Assembly: GCA_018058135.1 (NCBI GenBank)
Contig: JAGPCK010000032.1
Location: 1,709-34,956 of the forward strand
Reading direction: 5' to 3'
DNA length: 33,248 bases
Source: Bacteroidia bacterium
GTDB lineage: Bacteria > Bacteroidota > Bacteroidia > UKL13-3
Notes under the pieces: model-generated
The model's input: only the letters and a program-made list of their open reading frames with translations
Databases searched by the model: none
Told to the model about the DNA's origin: nothing
Shown here: positions 23,439 to 31,100 of the stretch, in pieces
Position numbering within the stretch: the stretch's first letter is position 1
Layout: each line of letters starts with the position of its first letter
Translations under genes and position numbers: made by a program

Positions 23439-25490
23439 CTAACCGTTCAACAAAGCAGCCATGGCATCGGCTACCTTATCTGCATTGGGTAACATTTCTT
23501 TTTCTAAACCATCGTTGAGGGGTACTGCCGGCACATTTACCGCACCCAGTGTTTGCACCGGTGCATCTAAATAACGGAAACAGTTTTTTGAAATACGTCC
23601 GGCTAAACTTTCAGCAAATGAATTGAGCAATGGCTCTTCCGTTAACACTAAACATTTACCGTGACGCTGGGTAGCAGCATACATCGCTTCTTCATCCACC
23701 GGATTAAGTGTGCGCAGGTCAATAATCTCTATACTACCCGGAAATTTCTTTGCCGCTGCAGTAGCCCAGTATACGCCCATGCCGTAAGTAATCACACACA
23801 TGGAATATCCTTCGTCCATCATTTCCTGCGAAGCACTCAACACGGTGCGTGCTTTGCCAAAAGGAATCATGTAGTCCTCATCGGGCTCTATGGTTTTTGC
23901 GCCTTCTGTTCCGGGGTTTTTACTCCAATACAATCCTTTGTGCTCCAGCATCACTACCGGGTTAGGGTCATAGTACGCAGATTTCATAAGACCCTTCATA
24001 TCCGCTGCTGTGCTCGGGTACGCAATCTTAATTCCGCGTATAGTGAGCAAGGCTGATTCCACCGAACCGGAATGGTAAGGACCACCACCGCCATAAGCAC
24101 CAATAGGTACACGAATAACTGCACTTACCGGATATTTACCCATGGTGAGGTAACAGCTTTTAGAAAGTTCTACCACCAGTTGATTCACACCTGTCCAGAT
24201 GTAATCAGCAAACTGAATTTCTACAATGGGTTTGGCACCAACGGCACTCATGCCTGCTGTTGAACCTACAATATATGCCTCCTGAATAGGTGTATTGAAC
24301 ACGCGGTTATCGCCATACTTTTTAGCCAGTGTGGCCGCTTCACGAAACACACCACCTAAACGTGCGCCTACGTCTTGTCCGTACAGCAAACACTCCGGAT
24401 GTTTCTTCATCAGTTCATCCACCGCATGCAAAGCAGCATCCACCATAATGATGGGCTCAGCACCTGCGGGTGAACGCTCCCCTGTTTCTTCAGTAACCGG
24501 TGTGGGAGCAAACTCATGCAGTGTTAAAGTTTCAGGAGCAGGATTCTCGGCCTCGCAAGCCATTTTAAAATGCTGGGCTATTTTATCGCGGGCATTGTTT
24601 TCTATGTCGGCCAGTTCGTTTTCAGGAACACCGATGTTCTTTAATTCTTTTCTTAATCGCGGGCGCGGATCTTCCAAAGCAGAGAGGGCCAAATCAGCAT
24701 CTGTACGGTACCATTCTTTTCGTACGCCTGACGTGTGATGACCCAGCAAGGGCACTTTCGCATGCAACAAAAGTGGTTTGCGTTTTTCGCGTACATAGGC
24801 AATAGCTTCTTCCATCGCTTTCCATGATTCCACAAAATCGGCCCCATCCACCCGCATACGTTTCATGCCTTTAAAACCGGCTGCGTATTCGTAAGCATCC
24901 ATAGCGCGCATCTCTGCACTGTTGGCTGAAATGCCCCAGTTGTTATCCTGAATAAGGTACAACACCGGCAACTCTTTGAGTACCGCCATCTGCCAGGCTT
25001 CAGCCACTTCACCTTCCGTTACGGAACCATCACCCAAAGAACACAATGAAATGGGATTGCGTTTATCTGTAAGCAAACCCTGCGATTCCATATACGCTAA
25101 ACCATGTGCCATGCCCGTAGCCGGAATTACCTGCATACCCGTGGCGCTGCTTTGGTGCGGCATTTTAGGAAAACCTTCCCGGTTTAATGAAGGATGAGAG
25201 TAATATGTTCTTCCGCCTGAGAAAGGATCATCTGCCTTGGCCAGCAATTGCAGCATCAGTTCATACGGACTCATGCCCATGCCCAGCAACATACTCTCAT
25301 CGCGGTAATACGGAGCAGCATAATCGCATTCCAGTAACTGCATACCGGCAGCCAGTTGAATGGCCTCGTGTCCGCGGGAGGTGGAGTGAACGTACTTGGT
25401 TATGGGCCTGTTTGCCTCGTATATTTCTGCCATGTAAAAGGCATCACACATGTGCGCGTAGGCTTCCAGCAGAATTTCTTTCTTAATCAT
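23439..25490 (-). CDS. 2-oxoacid dehydrogenase E1 component, alpha and beta subunits fused
   Basis: A 683-residue thiamine-diphosphate enzyme. Residues 1 to about 310 are the alpha part: STSRGHEAIQLAAG, YYRDESMLLGMG, and the ThDP motif GDGSVTEGEVAEAW (153-166) ending in QDNNWGIS (181-188). An acidic, proline-rich linker (about 312-345) leads to the beta part, with LLYGQDVG, NTPIQEAYIVGSTAGMSAVGAKPIVEIQFADY and VRVPIGAYGGGGPYHSGSVE-like sequence. The alpha-beta fusion resembles Bacteroidota branched-chain 2-oxoacid (2-oxoisovalerate) dehydrogenase E1; pyruvate or another oxoacid is not excluded. The E2 and E3 genes are not in the window. It is transcribed alone, divergently from the universal-stress gene; a weak TAAACTTG box is seen near its start. 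Confidence 0.88.
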   Translation of the reverse strand: MIKKEILLEAYAHMCDAFYMAEIYEANRPITKYVHSTSRGHEAIQLAAGMQLLECDYAAPYYRDESMLLGMGMSPYELMLQLLAKADDPFSGGRTYYSHPSLNREGFPKMPHQSSATGMQVIPATGMAHGLAYMESQGLLTDKRNPISLCSLGDGSVTEGEVAEAWQMAVLKELPVLYLIQDNNWGISANSAEMRAMDAYEYAAGFKGMKRMRVDGADFVESWKAMEEAIAYVREKRKPLLLHAKVPLLGHHTSGVRKEWYRTDADLALSALEDPRPRLRKELKNIGVPENELADIENNARDKIAQHFKMACEAENPAPETLTLHEFAPTPVTEETGERSPAGAEPIIMVDAALHAVDELMKKHPECLLYGQDVGARLGGVFREAATLAKKYGDNRVFNTPIQEAYIVGSTAGMSAVGAKPIVEIQFADYIWTGVNQLVVELSKSCYLTMGKYPVSAVIRVPIGAYGGGGPYHSGSVESALLTIRGIKIAYPSTAADMKGLMKSAYYDPNPVVMLEHKGLYWSKNPGTEGAKTIEPDEDYMIPFGKARTVLSASQEMMDEGYSMCVITYGMGVYWATAAAKKFPGSIEIIDLRTLNPVDEEAMYAATQRHGKCLVLTEEPLLNSFAESLAGRISKNCFRYLDAPVQTLGAVNVPAVPLNDGLEKEMLPNADKVADAMAALLNG

Positions 25491-25583
25491 GAGTAAAAAA
25501 CAAGCCGCAAGTTTACTAAAATATGCTGAGGAATACAGCTATTACACAAAAGCGCTTGTTATCAAACACTTGCAAACTACCTG

Positions 25584-25612
25584 TTTAAATGATGGATAAT
25601 CAGCTATTTTTG
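25584..25612 (+). promoter_or_regulatory. Promoter of the universal stress protein operon
   Basis: TTTA (25584-25587), a 17-nt spacer and TATTTTTG (25605-25612). The -7 box matches TAnnTTTG fully and ends only 4 nt before the ATG at 25617, predicting a leaderless transcript. Confidence 0.6.
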
Positions 25613-25616
25613 CGGC

Positions 25617-26465
25617 ATGCAAATAAACAGAATAGCGCTGGCCCTTGCTTTTTCACCCAGACTTGAAGCAAATCTTGCAGAGGCCGCCCGCCTAAACACG
25701 CTTTTTCAATCGCATCTTTACCTCATTCATGTAGGTGATTATACTGCCGGCAATGAACAAGAACTACAGCAACTGTTGGAACGATTTAACCTTACTAAAC
25801 AAAACTGTACGGTGCTGTGGCAAGAAGGTGAAACCGTTGACACCATTCTGGAAACCTGTAAAGAGCGCCATACTGATTTGTTGATTACCGGTGCACTCGA
25901 AAAAGAAGGTTTGCTACAATATTACATGGGATCAGTGGCCAGGCAATTGAGTCGTAAAGCACAGTGTTCTGTATTGATGCTTACTGAACCATCTACTGAG
26001 CCACACCCTTTTCGCAACATTGTAGTAAGCGGTGGTGAAAGTTCCCATACGGCTGATACTATTGCCCTGGCCATGCATCTGGCTAAACTGGAAAAAGCCA
26101 ACAAGGTGGACATTATTCAGGAGTCAGAATACCATAATATCGCCCGGCTTTCTTCAGAAAATAAAACAGCTGATGAGGTAGACCAGATAAAGCAGGAATT
26201 TATAAGCGAAGACAAAGAAAAATTAGACGAGATACTCTCATGTACTGATTGCGGTTCATTAAAAATTGAAAGGCATCACCTGGAAGGCAAACCCGGTTTT
26301 GCTATCAGCAACTATGCCCGTGAACATGAAGCAGATTTACTTGTACTCAGTTCGCCCGACAAAAAATTAAACCTGCTGGACCGTTTGTTTACGCATGATA
26401 TAGAACACGTGCTCGCAAATTTACCTTGCAGTGTATTAATTGTTCACCACGAAAACCTCAACTGA
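25617..26465 (+). CDS. Universal stress protein with two UspA domains
   Basis: A 282-residue protein with two UspA-type domains (about 1-125 and 130-282). The first ends with LLQYYMGSVARQLSRKAQCSVLML, which keeps the GS-V part of the nucleotide-binding motif; the second ends LFTHDIEHVLANLPCSVLIVHHE and lacks that glycine-rich loop. The second domain carries a mostly helical, charged insertion (about 170-205). Tandem Usp proteins commonly accompany transporters in this phylum. The gene ends 3 nt before the cation/proton antiporter start, so the two are surely co-transcribed and may work together. Confidence 0.9.
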   Translation: MQINRIALALAFSPRLEANLAEAARLNTLFQSHLYLIHVGDYTAGNEQELQQLLERFNLTKQNCTVLWQEGETVDTILETCKERHTDLLITGALEKEGLLQYYMGSVARQLSRKAQCSVLMLTEPSTEPHPFRNIVVSGGESSHTADTIALAMHLAKLEKANKVDIIQESEYHNIARLSSENKTADEVDQIKQEFISEDKEKLDEILSCTDCGSLKIERHHLEGKPGFAISNYAREHEADLLVLSSPDKKLNLLDRLFTHDIEHVLANLPCSVLIVHHENLN

Positions 26466-26468
26466 TAA

Positions 26469-27713
26469 ATGAGCAAACTTTCGCATCATGAACTCATCAC
26501 ACTTATCCTCTCTTTGGGGGTAATGTTGTTATCAGCAAGATTGCTGGGTGAGTTACTGCGTAAGTTTGGAATCCCTTTGGTAGTAGGCGAAATACTGGCG
26601 GGTATTGTATTAGGGCCAAGTTTATTCGGTCAGTTTTTCCCTGAATCACTTCAGTTTATTTTCCCCTCTGAAGGCGGAGCAACACTGGCCTTGAACGGCA
26701 TCACACAAATGTCAGTAATCATGCTGCTGTTTGTAGCCGGACTGGAATTGGAACTTCCGCTTATTTTAAAACAAGGTAAAGCAGCCGGCCTCACCAGTAT
26801 ATTCAGCTTAGCCATTCCATTCGCTATAGGTTTTTTTGCGGCCTATTATGCTGGTGATTTTTTCGGGCTTGAAAACAGCGACCACCTCATTGTATTCAGC
26901 TTGTTTTTAGGTACGGCTCTTTCCATAACTGCCTTGCCGGTTATTGCCCGCATTCTGATGGATTTGAAATTGCTCAAAACGCGCATAGGTATGATTGTGA
27001 TTTCCTCTGCCATGTTGAATGATTTAATCGGGTGGTTGATATTCTCTTTAGTACTCGGGTTGATGAACGAAGGCAACTCAGAACATAGCATCACGTACAC
27101 TATTTTGTTTACTATTAGTTATGCAGTGATATTACTTACTGTGGGCAAATACCTTATCGATAAAGCACTGCCCTGGATACAAAATAATTTCTCCTGGCCG
27201 GGTGGCATACTTTCCATCGGGTTGAGCTTATGCTTTTTGGGTGCGGCATTAACCGAGTACATAGGTATTCATGGTGTATTCGGGGCTTTCATTGTAGGTA
27301 TGGCATTTGGCGATTCAGTAAATCTGAAAGAACAGGAACGTGAAATTATTCAACAGTTTATTACCAATATTTTTGCTCCCTTGTTTTTTGTATCTATTGG
27401 TTTACGTATTAACTTTATTACCAACTTCAGCATTGAGCTGGTAGCAGTAGTTACTTTATTGGCTATGATATCCAAAATTGGCGGTGCATGGATGGGTGCA
27501 CGTTTAAGCGGATTGAACAACAGCGAATCAATGGCCATTGGTTTTGGGATGAATGCTCGCGGTGCCATGGAAATCATTTTGGGTTTACTGGCTCTCGAAG
27601 CAGGAATTATTAACGATAAATTATTTGTAGCCTTAGTTGTAATGGCCATTTTAACCAGCGTTATCAGCGGCCCTATGATGCAGGTATTTTGTAAAGAAGT
27701 AGTGAAGAAATAA
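26469..27713 (+). CDS. Cation:proton antiporter (CPA2/Kef-type membrane domain)
   Basis: A 414-residue, almost entirely hydrophobic protein with about twelve transmembrane segments. Family marks include GIPLVVGEILAGIVLGPS near 34-51, LLFVAGLELEL, GTALSITALPVIARIL and AMLNDLIGW (with the membrane Asp typical of ion exchange), HGVFGAFIVGMAFG, and MNARGAMEIILG near the end. It would exchange Na+ or K+ for H+ in the inner membrane. Unlike full KefB/C proteins there is no C-terminal RCK/TrkA-N domain; the sequence stops just after the last membrane segment. It is flanked at 2-3 nt by the Usp gene and trmB. The ion carried is not known. Confidence 0.93.
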   Translation: MSKLSHHELITLILSLGVMLLSARLLGELLRKFGIPLVVGEILAGIVLGPSLFGQFFPESLQFIFPSEGGATLALNGITQMSVIMLLFVAGLELELPLILKQGKAAGLTSIFSLAIPFAIGFFAAYYAGDFFGLENSDHLIVFSLFLGTALSITALPVIARILMDLKLLKTRIGMIVISSAMLNDLIGWLIFSLVLGLMNEGNSEHSITYTILFTISYAVILLTVGKYLIDKALPWIQNNFSWPGGILSIGLSLCFLGAALTEYIGIHGVFGAFIVGMAFGDSVNLKEQEREIIQQFITNIFAPLFFVSIGLRINFITNFSIELVAVVTLLAMISKIGGAWMGARLSGLNNSESMAIGFGMNARGAMEIILGLLALEAGIINDKLFVALVVMAILTSVISGPMMQVFCKEVVKK

Positions 27714-27715
27714 AA

Positions 27716-28357
27716 ATGCCCCAGAATAAATTGGCTCGATTTGCCGAGCTGCATACTTTCCCTAATACGTTTGAATTTCCCCAAAACATACAGGGCACCT
27801 GGCACAAAGAAGTGTTTAAAAACAACCATCCCATTGTGCTGGAGTTGGGTTGCGGCAAAGGTGAGTACACCATTGGTCAGGCTCAACGTTTCCCTCAAAA
27901 AAACTTTATTGGTGTCGACATTAAAGGCAACCGCATGTGGTGCGGAGCAAAAACAGCTTTGGAAACTGAGCTGCATAATGCCAGATTTTTGCGTACACAA
28001 ATTGAACAGATACCTGAATATTTTGTGCCAGGTGAAGTACAGGAAATATGGATTACGTTCCCCGACCCTCAACCCAATAAACCAAAAACAAAAAAACGCT
28101 TAACCAGTCACCAGTTTGTTGACAGGTACAAACAGTTTTTAGCACCCGATGGTTTTGTAAATTTAAAAACCGATAACCGCATGTTGTACGAATTTACACT
28201 GCAGGTAATTGAGGAGAAAAACTTACGCCTTATTGCCCATACTGATGACCTGGATAACTCTCCGTTGCTCGATGATGTGTTGAGCATTCGCACCTATTAC
28301 GAGATGTTGTTTCGTGGCAAAGGCATGCCCATACACTATGTAAAATTCGGGTTGTAA
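27716..28357 (+). CDS. trmB: tRNA (guanine-N7-)-methyltransferase
   Basis: A 213-residue SAM-dependent enzyme that makes m7G46 in the tRNA variable loop. Conserved parts are VLELGCGKGEYTIGQA (SAM motif I), FIGVDIKGNRMWCGAK, ITFPDPQPNKPKTKKRLTS (the TrmB signature, with its basic tail) and LKTDNRMLYEFT. The length is normal. It begins 2 nt after the antiporter stop and is probably the third gene of that operon, followed by a weak AT-rich hairpin. Confidence 0.95.
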   Translation: MPQNKLARFAELHTFPNTFEFPQNIQGTWHKEVFKNNHPIVLELGCGKGEYTIGQAQRFPQKNFIGVDIKGNRMWCGAKTALETELHNARFLRTQIEQIPEYFVPGEVQEIWITFPDPQPNKPKTKKRLTSHQFVDRYKQFLAPDGFVNLKTDNRMLYEFTLQVIEEKNLRLIAHTDDLDNSPLLDDVLSIRTYYEMLFRGKGMPIHYVKFGL

Positions 28358-28363
28358 GAACTT

Positions 28364-28383
28364 AATTAAGTATTAATTTTTTT
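28364..28383 (+). terminator. Weak all-AT hairpin with T-run after trmB
   Basis: AATTAA-GTA-TTAATT (28364-28378) is followed by five more T residues, 7 nt past the trmB stop. It has no GC pair, so it would be a poor terminator. Confidence 0.3.
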
Positions 28384-28413
28384 AGGAAAGTTTACACCGT
28401 CTGTGTACTTTTG
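28381..28413 (+). promoter_or_regulatory. Promoter of the small membrane protein gene
   Basis: TTTA (28381-28384) and TACTTTTG (28406-28413) with a 21-nt spacer; the -7 box is a full TAnnTTTG match. The predicted leader is about 20 nt. Confidence 0.55.
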
Positions 28414-28436
28414 ATTTACACTAAAACAAACAACTT

Positions 28437-28847
28437 ATGCACCCTATTGTAAGAAACATACTGGCCGTTATTGCAGGAGCCTTTATTGGCAGCTTGGTGA
28501 ACGGAAGCCTGATTATGATGAGCAGTTTCATTATTCCTCCGCCAAACGGAGCAGATGTTACCACTGAAGAAGGACTCAAAGCGGCCATGCACCTGTTTGA
28601 ACCCAAACATTTTATTATGCCCTTTCTTGCTCATGCAATAGGTACGCTCATCGGAGCTGTAATTGCTGTTGCCATTGCTGCAAACAACAAAATGAAAATG
28701 GCAATAATTGTAGGTATTCTCTTTTTTATGGGTGGCATCGCAAACGTATTGATGCTTCCAGCTCCTATGTGGTTCAATATACTGGACCTTGTTGTAGCTT
28801 ACTTCCCGATGGCGTTTTTGGCTGGAAAAATAATGATAAAAAAATAG
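28437..28847 (+). CDS. Small four-helix membrane protein of unknown function
   Basis: A 136-residue protein not assigned to a named family. Hydrophobic segments lie at about 8-32, 61-81, 88-105 and 112-131, joined by a hydrophilic loop at 34-58 (PPPNGADVTTEEGLKAAMHLFEP). Glycine- and alanine-rich first and second helices (AGAFIGSLVNGSLIM, AIGTLIGAVIAVAIAA) suggest close helix packing. It appears to be monocistronic with its own -7 box and is convergent with the histidine-phosphatase gene. Confidence 0.85.
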   Translation: MHPIVRNILAVIAGAFIGSLVNGSLIMMSSFIIPPPNGADVTTEEGLKAAMHLFEPKHFIMPFLAHAIGTLIGAVIAVAIAANNKMKMAIIVGILFFMGGIANVLMLPAPMWFNILDLVVAYFPMAFLAGKIMIKK

Positions 28848-28907
28848 AGCGGTTCTATTTTCAGCTTCGGTTTATTCTATTCTACTAACCTGGAAGTCTT
28901 CGCTACT

Positions 28908-29528
28908 TCATGATACATTCAAATGCACGGTATCATTTTCCCGTATCAGGTTAAACTTTCCATGGGCATATTCCAACTCATACAGGCAAAGATTGACATG
29001 AGGAAAATCCTCCATGCACCTTAATTCCTTTTCGAGCAGCAGACACAAAAAACTTTTCATGGCCCGCCCATGCATACAAATTAAAATGAGTTGCTCCTCT
29101 TCCTTACTCATGATATGTTGCAGTGCTTTTTTTTGTCTTACCTGTAACTGCGCAGGTGTTTCACCACCCGGTACGCATACATCGTACACGCCATCGTTCC
29201 AGTGTTTAATCATTTGCCAGTAATCTGCTTTCCAATCTACACTGCTTTGCTGCCCCTCATAAATACCCCAGCTAATTTCATTGAGTTCGGGCAATACCTC
29301 ATGCGGGAACTGTGCATTTAAAAATTGTTGCACGCTTTGTTTGGTGCGTTGCAATGCCGAAATATATACTTTATCAAAAGGTACATGCGCATAAAACTCA
29401 TAGAACATACGGGCCTGTTCTAATCCCGTTTCATTGAGCGGACTATCTACACCGCTTCCCTGCACTATTCCTAATTTATTAAAATCTGTTTCGCCATGGC
29501 GAACAATAAACAGCTTCTTTGTACTCAA
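28908..29528 (-). CDS. Histidine phosphatase family protein (phosphoglycerate mutase-like)
   Basis: A 206-residue branch-1 histidine phosphatase. The catalytic RHGE lies at 10-13 (phospho-acceptor His11), followed by PLNETGLEQA, the second Arg in SALQRTKQS, Glu in EISWGIYEG and the second His in CMHGRAMKSF. The substrate is open: phosphoglycerate mutase, alpha-ribazole phosphatase and general sugar phosphatases share these motifs. Translation must begin at TTG (29528): AAAGGAG (29544-29538, minus strand) is spaced 9 nt before it, and no ATG fits. The gene is divergent from the menaquinone thioesterase, with a palindromic double -7 box between them. Confidence 0.9.
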   Translation of the reverse strand: MSTKKLFIVRHGETDFNKLGIVQGSGVDSPLNETGLEQARMFYEFYAHVPFDKVYISALQRTKQSVQQFLNAQFPHEVLPELNEISWGIYEGQQSSVDWKADYWQMIKHWNDGVYDVCVPGGETPAQLQVRQKKALQHIMSKEEEQLILICMHGRAMKSFLCLLLEKELRCMEDFPHVNLCLYELEYAHGKFNLIRENDTVHLNVS

Positions 29529-29552
29529 ATCAATGTTCTCCTTTGTTTGTTA

Positions 29553-29570
29553 TACTTTTGCACAAAAGTA
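29553..29570. promoter_or_regulatory. Palindromic pair of opposing -7 boxes
   Basis: TACTTTTG (29553-29560, plus strand) and its inverted copy CAAAAGTA (29563-29570, i.e. TACTTTTG on the minus strand) are 2 nt apart. Each matches TAnnTTTG and is correctly placed for one of the two divergent genes: about 12 nt leader for the thioesterase and about 31 nt for the phosphatase. No good -33 element is seen for either. It could also be an operator. Confidence 0.55.
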
Positions 29571-29575
29571 AACAA

Positions 29576-30016
29576 ATGTCGTTACCCCGTATAGATACTT
29601 CGGTAAGCATGGACGCGCTCAATGAAAGATGCCGCAATACCATGTCGGAATACATCGGAATTGAATTTATCCGTTCAGGTGAAGATTTCCTTACCGCCCG
29701 CATGCCCGTTGACCACCGTACGCATCAGCCCTTAAAAATGCTAAACGGTGGAGCCTCCTGTGTATTGGCCGAAACAGTGGGTAGCATGGCCGCCAACTTA
29801 GTCATTGACCGCGAGAAATATGTGGCACTGGGCTTGGATATTAACGCTAATCATCTGCGTCCTGCCATGAACGGTTATGTATTCGGCACTGCAAAGCCCA
29901 TTCATGTGGGCAAAAAAACACAGGTGTGGGAAATCAAAATAACTGACGAAAACGAGAACCTTGTTTGCATCAGTCGGCTTACCATGGCCGTAATTGACCG
30001 CCCCGCTAATGGGTAA
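29576..30016 (+). CDS. menI: Hotdog-fold thioesterase, probable 1,4-dihydroxy-2-naphthoyl-CoA hydrolase
   Basis: From the ATG at 29576 the protein has 146 residues; an in-frame TTG at 29519 is a poorer choice. It closely resembles E. coli MenI (YdiI): ARMPVDHRTHQPLKMLNGGA, then SCVLAETVGSMAA, INANHLRP and a final RLTMAVIDR. By position, Gln51 and catalytic Glu66 correspond to YdiI Gln48 and Glu63. The residue equivalent to YdiI His54 is Asn57, an unusual change. MenI releases DHNA from its CoA thioester in menaquinone synthesis. The 8-nt overlap with the isochorismate synthase gene strongly supports this role over PaaI-like thioesterases. Confidence 0.82.
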   Translation: MSLPRIDTSVSMDALNERCRNTMSEYIGIEFIRSGEDFLTARMPVDHRTHQPLKMLNGGASCVLAETVGSMAANLVIDREKYVALGLDINANHLRPAMNGYVFGTAKPIHVGKKTQVWEIKITDENENLVCISRLTMAVIDRPANG

Positions 30017-31037
30017 TTTCCCTGCACACATTGCAGCAGATAGTGCAGTGGCCGTGTGGCGACTGCCCCACACTGATGAGGTTCAATTCTGTTACACGCA
30101 TCAGGCACAACACAGCGCGTGGAACGGCAACGATACCGGCTTTGTAATTAATCCGTTTCATTCTGCCTTACCACAGGTTTTTATATGCGGTAAATTAGAA
30201 CATACTACTACACAAGAATTACTCCTCAGCAGCATGGAGGTTCCTTCCACCGCAACAGCAACGGTTCAATTGCAGCAGGCTGAATATGAAATGTACGTAG
30301 CACAAAGTGTTGCCGCTATTCAATCAGGAAAGATGCACAAAACTGTGGCAGCAAGAAATACCTCTGTTGCACTCTCAAATTTTTCAGCACTGCCAACTTT
30401 TGTTCAGTTGTGTGAAAAATATCCGGCTGCTTTTGTATCGCTGGTGTATCACCCTGCCTGTGGATTGTGGATGGGCGCAACACCGGAAAGATTGCTTTCT
30501 GCCAAAAACAATACCCTGCAATCAATGGCACTAGCAGGCACACGCAATGCACAACAACAATGGACCGATAAAGAACTGGACGAACAACATTGGGTAACTG
30601 AATTTATTGAAGCGTGCTTCATCTCTGCTTCACTTGAGCCCCGGGTTGCTCCGTTAAATGAATTGCATGCAGGCAACAATTTGCAACATCTGGTAAACTA
30701 TATCGATGCACAACTGCCTGAACAATTTTCAGCACAACAACTACTACCGCTTTTACAACAACTTCACCCAACACCAGCAGTTGGAGGTTTGCCCAAAGAA
30801 GCCGCCATGGATTGGATTATGCACCATGAACCCGGTGAACGTAATTACTACAGTGGTTACCTGGGACCGGTTACCTCAGCACAGGATTTTGATTTATTTG
30901 TGAACCTGAGGTGCATGCAAGTATGCGGCAATACCGCCATTCTGTATGCAGGAGCAGGTATTACGGCCCTCTCCAACCCTACTGCCGAGTGGCTGGAAAC
31001 CGAACGAAAAATGCAGATTATCAAATCAGTACTATAA
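30009..31037 (+). CDS. menF: Isochorismate synthase (MenF-type chorismate-binding enzyme)
   Basis: From the ATG at 30009, overlapping the thioesterase stop by 8 nt, the protein has 342 residues. The chorismate-binding fold is marked by GATPERLL (156-163), ALAGTR (174-179), LHPTPAVGGLP (252-262), GERNYYSGYLGPV (276-288) and the final AGAGITALSNP with EWLETERK. Lys111 in KMHKTVAAR matches the general base of isochorismate synthases. It converts chorismate to isochorismate, the first step towards menaquinone. The N-terminal region (1 to about 90) is short and variable. menD and the other men genes are not in the window. EntC-type siderophore use is possible but there is no support for it. Confidence 0.9.
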   Translation: MGNFPAHIAADSAVAVWRLPHTDEVQFCYTHQAQHSAWNGNDTGFVINPFHSALPQVFICGKLEHTTTQELLLSSMEVPSTATATVQLQQAEYEMYVAQSVAAIQSGKMHKTVAARNTSVALSNFSALPTFVQLCEKYPAAFVSLVYHPACGLWMGATPERLLSAKNNTLQSMALAGTRNAQQQWTDKELDEQHWVTEFIEACFISASLEPRVAPLNELHAGNNLQHLVNYIDAQLPEQFSAQQLLPLLQQLHPTPAVGGLPKEAAMDWIMHHEPGERNYYSGYLGPVTSAQDFDLFVNLRCMQVCGNTAILYAGAGITALSNPTAEWLETERKMQIIKSVL

Positions 31038-31100
31038 AGCATATTATTTAACATTCCTTTGAAGTGAATTAGGTGGCGAATTAGTATTTTGCAACACTTT

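Noticed and set aside
24295..24738. 147-codon plus-strand frame inside the E1 gene
   Set aside because: A reverse-strand shadow of the conserved E1 sequence, with no start signal or family resemblance.
27350..28072. 240-codon open frame on the minus strand
   Set aside because: It spans the end of the antiporter and the start of trmB, both clearly real; its translation is low-complexity and family-free.
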